10,292 nt of DNA from Bacteroidales bacterium (GTDB lineage: Bacteria; Bacteroidota; Bacteroidia; Bacteroidales; UBA12077). Position numbers and translations under genes: made by a program. Under the pieces are notes generated by a model. It searched no databases, was not told where the DNA came from, and saw only the letters and a list, made by a program, of their open reading frames with translations. Of the stretch, positions 5,308 through 10,292 are shown in pieces. The stretch lies in the NCBI GenBank assembly GCA_003446015.1, contig DMBU01000192.1, positions 1 to 10,292 of the forward strand. The letters are read 5' to 3'. Positions within the stretch are counted from its first letter, which is position 1. Each line of letters starts with the position of its first letter.

Positions 5308-5895
5308 ATGAGTACAGAAATTACAGAACGCCAGCAGGAGATTATTAATGTTTCGCTGGCATTGATAACTGAAAGCGGAATACAATCGTTAACCATTAAA
5401 AATCTGGCAAAGAGAATTGGATTTGCTGAGTCCGCTATTTACCGGCATTACGAAAACAAAATCCAGATTTTACTCGCCATCCTCGATTTCTTCAAACGAA
5501 ACACCGAACAGCTTTTCTCTAATCAGTTAAACTCCAATGAAAATGCACTTGTTAGGATTGAAAAACTATTTGTAACCCATTTCAGAAAATTTGCAAATAC
5601 ACCTTCGCTGGTGGCAGTGATTTTTTCGGAAGAAATTTTCAGAAACGAAAAGGAGTTGAGTACGAAGGTGGCCGAAATTATGAACCTGAACATAGCGAGT
5701 TTAACCACAATTATTAAAGATGGTCAGCAGAAAGGTGAAATAAGGAACGATATTGAAGCTTCGCATCTTGCCACTATGATTTTAGGTTCGTTGCGTATGT
5801 TTGTGAAACAGTGGAGTATGTCGAACTATTCATTCAACTTGGAAAAGAAAGGAAATGAACTTTCAAACAGTATAAAAACATTACTTGTACCATAA
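5308..5895 (+). CDS. TetR/AcrR family transcriptional regulator
   Basis: This 195-residue protein is of normal TetR length. The N-terminal domain (about 8-55) carries the family helix-turn-helix, LTIKNLAKRIGFAESAIYRHY at 28-48, preceded by the usual helix with ITESG. The remaining helices form the ligand and dimerisation domain, which diverges too much to name a ligand. The ATG at 5308 directly follows the operator-promoter region and gives a standard N-terminus. A cupin gene starts 13 bp after the stop, so the two form an operon ended by the hairpin at 6265-6290. The palindrome over its own transcription start implies autorepression, and a related palindrome before the next operon suggests it also controls the putative lipid genes. 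If so, its ligand may be a fatty-acyl or isoprenoid compound; that is inference. Confidence 0.93.
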   Translation: MSTEITERQQEIINVSLALITESGIQSLTIKNLAKRIGFAESAIYRHYENKIQILLAILDFFKRNTEQLFSNQLNSNENALVRIEKLFVTHFRKFANTPSLVAVIFSEEIFRNEKELSTKVAEIMNLNIASLTTIIKDGQQKGEIRNDIEASHLATMILGSLRMFVKQWSMSNYSFNLEKKGNELSNSIKTLLVP

Positions 5896-5908
5896 ATCAG
5901 AAAAGACT

Positions 5909-6247
5909 ATGAATATCAATAAGTTATCAGAGAATATAGTTGAGGCAAATCCACACAAAGTAGCTGTTCGCAAAATGTACGATAAAGAATCGGCACAAGC
6001 CATGCACATAACTTTACAACCGGGCGAGGCATTAAAACCTCACATTACACCGGTTGACGTTTTTTTCTATGTTTTGGAAGGAACTCCTGAAATACTTGTA
6101 GGAGAAGAAAAAGTAGAGATAAATGCCAACATGTTGGTTGAAAGCCCAAAGGATATCGTGCATTGTATTTATAATAATTCACCTCTGGTTGCACGGATTC
6201 TGGTGGTAAAAGCGCCCCGGCCAACAATGCAGGCGAAATTATTATAA
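5909..6247 (+). CDS. Small single-domain cupin protein
   Basis: The protein has 112 residues with the start at MNINKL; an upstream in-frame ATG at 5885 overlaps the tetR end and adds a charged leader, so it is not preferred. The double-stranded beta-helix motifs are LQPGEALKPHITPVDVFFYV (36-55) leading to LEG, and SPKDIVHCIYNN (79-90). In motif 1 the classic HxH is reduced to H45 with T47, and motif 2 keeps H85, so a metal site could use H45, E57 or D50, and H85, or may be weak. Such cupins are often sensors, isomerases or small-molecule binders; no specific reaction can be assigned. Co-transcription with TetR suggests a role tied to the regulator's signal or to the same metabolite. Confidence 0.82.
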   Translation: MNINKLSENIVEANPHKVAVRKMYDKESAQAMHITLQPGEALKPHITPVDVFFYVLEGTPEILVGEEKVEINANMLVESPKDIVHCIYNNSPLVARILVVKAPRPTMQAKLL

Positions 6248-6264
6248 GAGGTTAGTTAGCTAGG

Positions 6265-6290
6265 CTCACTACTTGAGGTGAGTTTTTTTT
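6265..6290 (+). terminator. Intrinsic terminator of the tetR-cupin operon
   Basis: CTCAC (6265-6269) pairs with GTGAG (6278-6282), followed at once by eight T residues, 18 bp after the cupin stop. This is a textbook rho-independent terminator and separates the regulator operon from the operon downstream. Confidence 0.85.
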
Positions 6291-6301
6291 GGCAATAACA
6301 T

Positions 6302-6321
6302 GTTAGTTAATATTAACTAAC
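6302..6321. promoter_or_regulatory. Perfect 20-bp operator-like palindrome before the lipid operon
   Basis: GTTAGTTAATATTAACTAAC is its own reverse complement and lies 12 bp past the terminator T run and about 100 bp before the first gene of the downstream operon. A matching half-site, GTTAGTTA, occurs at 6251-6258. Compared about its centre with the sequence at 5275-5294, 13 of 20 bases agree, including the AATATT core and the outer GT/AC. It is probably bound by the neighbouring TetR. A possible -7 element, TAACTTTT (6386-6393), lies further downstream. Confidence 0.6.
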
Positions 6322-6421
6322 TATTATGTCAATTGATTTAAACAGTAATGATTTTATCAGAGATAATCGCATTTCCACACTAAAATAACTTTTATGCACC
6401 ATGATTGAAAAGAGGGACATA

Positions 6422-7114
6422 ATGAAAAATAACCACAAAAAATGGAGAGACAATTCACTCCTCATGTTTAAATGTGTAAGAATAGAATTTTCAGATAAAA
6501 TAAGGAATAGTAAAGTTAAAACCATTCTGTGTCTTATTCTTAGCATTTTTATCTTCACTTCTGTCTCAGCAAAACCAGAAGAATTAGCTGCTAAATATAG
6601 TATTCATTTGCTGGGTGCAAATGTTGGTGAATTTGTTGTTACTCAAACAACTAATAACGGCAATATAAATATTAATGCGATAACCGAGATAAAAGTTAAT
6701 CTTCTTTTTTCTTTTCATATTAAATATATCCAGAGCACGGTTTACAATCAAGGTGTTCTTCAAAACTCACATGTTGAAACATACAAAAATGGGAAATTAA
6801 ATTCTTCCATGTGGATGAAATATGAAAAGGAGGCATACCAGCTTATCGTTGATAAGGACACCACAACTATTAAAGAACCAATTACTTATAGTGGTAGTTT
6901 AATATACTTCAATGAACCCAAAGTAACAACAAGAATTTTTAAAGAAAGGAATGCTGAAATGAGACAAATTGTCCTTGAGGATAAGCACACATACATTATA
7001 AAAGATGAAAAAGGAAGGGTGCTTAACAGGTACTTCTATGAAGGTGGAATATTACGATATGCAACTATGCGACACACTCTGGGAAATGTTGAGTTAAAAC
7101 GAGTTAACGAATAG
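6422..7114 (+). CDS. DUF6134-like secreted beta-rich protein, function unknown
   Basis: The protein has 230 residues from the ATG at 6422. That start was preferred because AGAGG lies just before it and because the possible -7 element at 6386-6393 would leave an ATG at 6401 almost leaderless. A later ATG at 6464 would shorten the unusually long segment before the hydrophobic helix. The helix at about 33-49 (TILCLILSIFIFTSVSA) with a cut after Ala50 looks like a signal peptide. The rest is predicted beta-rich, with the pattern YSIHLLGANVGEF, a middle YSGSLIYFNEP and a tail YFYEGGILRY. From memory this matches the DUF6134 family, whose function is not known. First gene of the operon, 15 bp before the transporter gene; it is presumably a periplasmic or surface partner. 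Confidence 0.75.
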   Translation: MKNNHKKWRDNSLLMFKCVRIEFSDKIRNSKVKTILCLILSIFIFTSVSAKPEELAAKYSIHLLGANVGEFVVTQTTNNGNININAITEIKVNLLFSFHIKYIQSTVYNQGVLQNSHVETYKNGKLNSSMWMKYEKEAYQLIVDKDTTTIKEPITYSGSLIYFNEPKVTTRIFKERNAEMRQIVLEDKHTYIIKDEKGRVLNRYFYEGGILRYATMRHTLGNVELKRVNE

Positions 7115-7129
7115 GAACAAATAATATTG

Positions 7130-7927
7130 ATGTTTGAATTTTCTGAAATACAAAACATTTACTACATCTTGCCATTGGCAGGTTTGATAATTGGTTTATT
7201 CGGCACTTTTTTGGGCGGTGGCGGAGGATTTTTCTTTTTGCCCATTCTTACGCTGCTGATTGGAGTACCCACACAAACTGCGGTTATTACTTCGTTAGTG
7301 GCAACTTTGCCTATTTGCATTGTTGGCTCATTGGGGCACTTCCACAAAGGAAATATCGATTTTAAGGTGGGTCTGAAGTTTGGGCTTGCAGGGATTTTCG
7401 GGACGTTTATTGGCGCATCAATTACAAGCATTATAACCACCGACCAACTAAAAATCAGTTTCGGAATTTATTCCATAACTATAGCATTAAATCTTGTTGT
7501 GACTACCTGGAGGAAAAACCGTGCAGAAAACATCAAAGCGGAAATAAAGACATTGACTGGATTTTCGAGAAATATGCAGAGTTCATTTTTCGGATTTTTT
7601 GCTGGAGCGATAGCCGGGACATTTGGAACAAGCGGAACAGCACCGGTTCTTACAGGACTTTTTGCCTTGCGATTGCCCTTGAAACTGGTAATTGGAACTT
7701 CGTTGCTAGTGGTTTTAAGCAATACCATTTTTGCCGTTGGGGCACACTTCTTAATTGGGAAAATAGACTTCACCTTGGTTTGTTTTCTAACTGTTGGATC
7801 TGTTGTCGGGGCAATAATCGGCCCCAAATTCTTGTCGAAAATGAAAACCGATAAATCGAAAAATAAACTAAGGTATTTGTATGCCGCTATAATAGTAGTG
7901 TTGGGAATTTTAATGATTATGGGTTAA
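7130..7927 (+). CDS. TauE/SafE (TSUP) family membrane transporter
   Basis: The protein has 265 residues from the ATG at 7130; a TTG one codon earlier is not needed. About eight hydrophobic segments are visible in two related halves, each opening with the family Gly-rich motif: GLFGTFLGGGGGFFFLPIL (22-40) and, after a basic cytoplasmic loop, GAIAGTFGTSGTAPVLTGLF (about 159-178). This internal duplication is the hallmark of TSUP proteins, which carry anions such as sulfite, sulfoacetate or other organosulfur compounds across the inner membrane. The substrate here is unknown. The gene sits between the DUF6134-like gene and lipid-type enzymes, so an organic anion linked to that pathway is possible; a link to Bacteroidota sulfonolipids is only speculation. 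Confidence 0.9.
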   Translation: MFEFSEIQNIYYILPLAGLIIGLFGTFLGGGGGFFFLPILTLLIGVPTQTAVITSLVATLPICIVGSLGHFHKGNIDFKVGLKFGLAGIFGTFIGASITSIITTDQLKISFGIYSITIALNLVVTTWRKNRAENIKAEIKTLTGFSRNMQSSFFGFFAGAIAGTFGTSGTAPVLTGLFALRLPLKLVIGTSLLVVLSNTIFAVGAHFLIGKIDFTLVCFLTVGSVVGAIIGPKFLSKMKTDKSKNKLRYLYAAIIVVLGILMIMG

Positions 7928-7949
7928 ACAAAACAACCAGATATTGAAT

Positions 7950-8678
7950 ATGATAGAAACGATTTACTATATAATTCTTATTTATTTTCTTCTGGGAGGG
8001 ATAGGTTTCTATATCATCAACCGGAAAAAGGACTACAGAGTTGCACAAAAAAGCTACACTAAATTTGGAGTGTATTTCATTATCATCAATATCCTGTTTT
8101 TTAGCATTGCCATCAATACGCTTGTATTTCAATATTTATCAATATTAATAATTGGCGTGGGATTTTTTGAGTTGTTCCGGCTGTTCCGGAAATCGGGTTA
8201 TCGAACCAAAGGTTTTTACCTTCTTTCGCTCATTGTTTTCGTAATTCTTTCAACAGGTTTTTTGCTTTACGGCACATTGCAAAAAGAGCTAATCCTGTTT
8301 TCATTCATCGTTCTCTCAATTTTCGACAGTTTTAGTCAGATTACGGGGCAACTTTTTGGGCGCAAGAAACTATTCCCAAAAACCAGCCCCAATAAAACTT
8401 TGGGCGGTTTAATTGGTGGCGGATTTATTGCGATTACAAGCTCTTTCTTTCTTTGCAATCTTTTTTCAGAACCTAATTTAAAAACAACAGCAATTAGCCT
8501 GGGGGTGGTATTTTTTGCTTTTACGGGCGATTTGGCAGCCTCGTTTTACAAGAGAAAATTTAATGTGAAAGATTACAGCAATTTAATTCCCGGTCATGGT
8601 GGCTTTCTTGACCGCTTCGACAGTTTAATTGTAGCCGGGGCATGGGTTGCCTTCTACCAATATGTTTTAAACATTTAA
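7950..8678 (+). CDS. CdsA-like CTP:lipid-phosphate cytidylyltransferase
   Basis: This 242-residue polytopic membrane protein starts at the ATG at 7950; an upstream TTG adds two residues and is rejected. The C-terminal part has the full CDP-diglyceride synthase signature at 198-224, with S-F-Y-KRK spaced before KD and then IPGHGGFLDRFD. Before it come DSFSQITGQLFGRKK (126-140) and SPNKTLGGLIGG (146-157), the Mg/CTP-binding segments of CdsA. The reaction is lipid phosphate + CTP giving CDP-lipid + pyrophosphate, at the inner membrane. It is somewhat shorter than typical CdsA, and it lies in an accessory operon rather than beside housekeeping phospholipid genes. It may therefore be a second copy acting on a special lipid phosphate. 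It starts 22 bp after the transporter and ends 10 bp before the kinase-like gene. Confidence 0.88.
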   Translation: MIETIYYIILIYFLLGGIGFYIINRKKDYRVAQKSYTKFGVYFIIINILFFSIAINTLVFQYLSILIIGVGFFELFRLFRKSGYRTKGFYLLSLIVFVILSTGFLLYGTLQKELILFSFIVLSIFDSFSQITGQLFGRKKLFPKTSPNKTLGGLIGGGFIAITSSFFLCNLFSEPNLKTTAISLGVVFFAFTGDLAASFYKRKFNVKDYSNLIPGHGGFLDRFDSLIVAGAWVAFYQYVLNI

Positions 8679-8688
8679 AAAAATAGAA

Positions 8689-9363
8689 ATGATAAATACA
8701 ATTATACTTTCATTTGTTTATTTGGTTGGAATCAGTATTTTGTTGATTTTCAATGAATTAAACTATCGGCGCCTCAAAGTTAAGGGCGAATTCACACGAA
8801 AATTTGCACACTTTACTGCAACGCTGACAGTAGTCCCGTTTCCTTATATTTTTTCTTCGCACTGGTATGTATTAATTCTGGCGAGCGTATTTTTTGCTGT
8901 ACTTTTTATTACGCATCAGATTAAACAATTAAAATCAATCCATGATATAGAGCGTAAATCGATGGGGAGTTATTTATTGCCGCTCTCGATTTATATCACA
9001 TTTCTAATTTCCGATTTATCTGACAATAAGTTTGTTTTCATCCTGCCCATGTTAATACTCGCAATTAGCGACCCCATGGCTTCGATATTAGGTACTAACA
9101 TTGAAAATTATAATGGAAAGATTAAAGTTTTTGGTCGCAAATTGGCAAAAACATATTTGGGTTCTGGTGCATTTCTGGTGTCTGGTTTTGTTATCAGCGT
9201 TATCGCATTCTATTTTCATTTTAAGGTATTTGACCTAAAAACATTTTGGTTGTCATTAACTATTGCCGTAACAGGAACATTTGCCGAATTGATTAGCTGG
9301 CGCGGCTCTGACAACCTAACAATTCCTTTAAGTGTAGTGTTGATTTTAATACTATTCCTATGA
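8689..9363 (+). CDS. Phytol/dolichol-kinase-like CTP-dependent lipid-alcohol kinase
   Basis: This 224-residue, mostly hydrophobic protein has about seven helices. Motifs of the phytol kinase / dolichol kinase (SEC59-VTE5) family are present in order: TRKFAHF (36-42), ERKSMGSYLLPLSI (88-101), SDPMASILG (127-135) and ELISWRGSDNLTIPLS (200-215, with E200, D208, N209 and P213 as the E...DN...P pattern). The family transfers phosphate from CTP to polyprenol, phytol, farnesol or similar alcohols and is distantly related to CdsA. Members with unknown alcohols are common in bacteria, so the substrate is open. It is 10 bp downstream of the CdsA-like gene. Acting first, it could supply the phosphorylated lipid on which CdsA acts. 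Confidence 0.85.
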   Translation: MINTIILSFVYLVGISILLIFNELNYRRLKVKGEFTRKFAHFTATLTVVPFPYIFSSHWYVLILASVFFAVLFITHQIKQLKSIHDIERKSMGSYLLPLSIYITFLISDLSDNKFVFILPMLILAISDPMASILGTNIENYNGKIKVFGRKLAKTYLGSGAFLVSGFVISVIAFYFHFKVFDLKTFWLSLTIAVTGTFAELISWRGSDNLTIPLSVVLILILFL

Positions 9364-9399
9364 AATGAGATTATTTAAACCATTTTTAAAAAATGAATT

Positions 9400-10292
9400 A
9401 TGAAAACAATTATTGTCAACGGGGCAAATGGATATGTAGCCTCTAATTTCATCAATAAATTATTAAAACGAAACTATAAAGTTGTTGCACTTGTTCGGCC
9501 TGGCATTAAATCTTCATCTGAGGAAAGGATGATAAGTATGCTGACCGAAATTAACGATGGCGCATATGTAAATGCCTCCAACCTGAAAGTAGTTGCTTAC
9601 TCGCTGTTAGATAATGATTTTTTGATTTCGACAAAAGAGCTTGAGAACTTCTTTAGCGAAGAGGTTGACTATTTCCATTTTGCCGCCAGTTTGAAATTTG
9701 ATTTAAAATCGAAAGATGAAATTTTTGCAACAAATGTTACGGGTGTTGAAAATTCAATCCATGTATTTTCGAAATATGCTAAAGGAAATTCTCGCTTCTT
9801 TTATATTGGAACCGCTTACTCTTGCGGAAAATTTACAGGACGTTTCGAGGAGAAATTCTACCCTAACAAAGGAATAGAAAATTTTAGGAATTATTATGAA
9901 CAATCGAAGCGCATTGCCGAGAATATTGTCAAAGAACACATAGATAAAGACGCGATGAACGGACATGTTATCCGTTTGTCACAAGTAGTCGGCGACAATA
10001 AAACAGGTGTTACAAAAACAGATTATGGTATTTTCGATTTTGCAAAACGGATGCACAGCCTGGCGTTTCGTCACCCAAATCAAACAGTGCGGGTACATGT
10101 TAATCCCACGTCAACCCAGAATTTAATTCCAATCGACACGGTTGTCAATTATCTAATACGGACGGTGGAAGTAAAATATGTACCGACAATAATGAATTTC
10201 ATAGCCAAAAATCAGATAAAAAACATTCATATCATAAAAAGCATTAGCGAGTTATTACCTATAGATATTGTTCCTGAAATACAGTTAGAACA
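9400..10292 (+). CDS. Extended SDR, fatty acyl-CoA / thioester reductase-like (3' truncated by window end)
   Basis: The frame runs open from the ATG at 9400 to the window edge (297 complete codons, no stop), so it continues outside. The N-terminus has a Rossmann dinucleotide-binding motif, VNGANGYVAS (6-15, GxxGxxA). FHFAASLKFD at 92-101 is typical of extended SDRs. The catalytic Tyr-Lys pair is Y166/K170 in NYYEQSKRIAE, with Ser/Thr partners in YIGTAYSCG (135-143). RLSQVVGDNKTG (192-203) matches the family that includes fatty acyl-CoA reductases and thioester reductases (Pfam NAD_binding_4) better than sugar epimerases, though a sugar or steroid-type role is not excluded. It is 36 bp after the kinase-like gene and most likely in the same operon. 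As a reductase it could make the alcohol used by the kinase; that is inference. Confidence 0.85.
   Translation, partial: MKTIIVNGANGYVASNFINKLLKRNYKVVALVRPGIKSSSEERMISMLTEINDGAYVNASNLKVVAYSLLDNDFLISTKELENFFSEEVDYFHFAASLKFDLKSKDEIFATNVTGVENSIHVFSKYAKGNSRFFYIGTAYSCGKFTGRFEEKFYPNKGIENFRNYYEQSKRIAENIVKEHIDKDAMNGHVIRLSQVVGDNKTGVTKTDYGIFDFAKRMHSLAFRHPNQTVRVHVNPTSTQNLIPIDTVVNYLIRTVEVKYVPTIMNFIAKNQIKNIHIIKSISELLPIDIVPEIQLE

Noticed and set aside
5885..5908. Upstream ATG for the cupin overlapping the tetR end
   Set aside because: It adds a charged, unconserved-looking leader; the ATG at 5909 gives a normal intergenic gap of 13 bp.
7162..7827. Long minus-strand reading frames opposite the transporter gene
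   Set aside because: They are antisense to a clear TSUP gene, rich in Pro and Lys from complementing Gly and Phe codons, and lack domain motifs.
7127..7949. TTG starts at 7127 and 7944 for the transporter and CdsA-like genes
   Set aside because: ATG codons one and two codons downstream are the better choice and lose no domain residues.

Overview
The window looks like chromosomal DNA of a Bacteroidota member, probably class Bacteroidia (inference). The DNA is AT-rich, most genes lack a Shine-Dalgarno site, and candidate promoters resemble the Bacteroidota -33 TTTG / -7 TAnnTTTG type with about 20 bp spacing. One protein ends in a type IX secretion (T9SS) sorting domain, and others carry lipoprotein or Sec signals. 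No rRNA, tRNA, CRISPR array, transposase or phage gene was seen.

Layout. (a) 1-1153, + strand: the 3' end of an alpha/beta-hydrolase (carbohydrate-esterase-like) gene, then a secreted polysaccharide deacetylase and a terminator. This looks like the edge of a polysaccharide-processing locus. (b) 1187-4885, - strand: a run of mostly single genes. In order of transcription these are an unrecognised 81-residue protein, a T9SS-exported blue-copper protein, a periplasmic HMA metal-binding protein, a 65-residue membrane protein and a lipoprotein serine hydrolase. Two recurrent 3'-end elements occur between them: a structured direct repeat of about 125 bp (1187-1310 and 2886-3012) and a pair of related terminator hairpins (3281-3326 and 4515-4542). 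A perfect 36-bp palindrome lies upstream of the copper protein. (c) 4886-5307: a mostly empty intergenic stretch with short palindromes and a G+C-richer patch. (d) 5308-6290, + strand: a TetR regulator and a small cupin, closed by a strong terminator. (e) 6302 to the right edge, + strand: a palindromic operator, then five closely spaced genes. These are a DUF6134-like secreted protein, a TauE/SafE-type transporter, a CdsA-like CTP:lipid-phosphate cytidylyltransferase, a phytol/dolichol-kinase-like membrane protein, and an extended SDR resembling fatty acyl-CoA / thioester reductases that runs off the edge.

How the genes may work together. In (e), the reductase-like SDR, the lipid-alcohol kinase-like protein and the cytidylyltransferase could convert an acyl thioester to a lipid alcohol, then its phosphate, then a CDP-activated lipid. 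This is inference, but three successive enzyme classes in one operon make it the best candidate here for an undescribed pathway. The operators before the TetR gene and before this operon share a core, GTnAATATTnAC, so the TetR probably controls both itself and the lipid operon. The HMA and blue-copper proteins suggest envelope copper handling.
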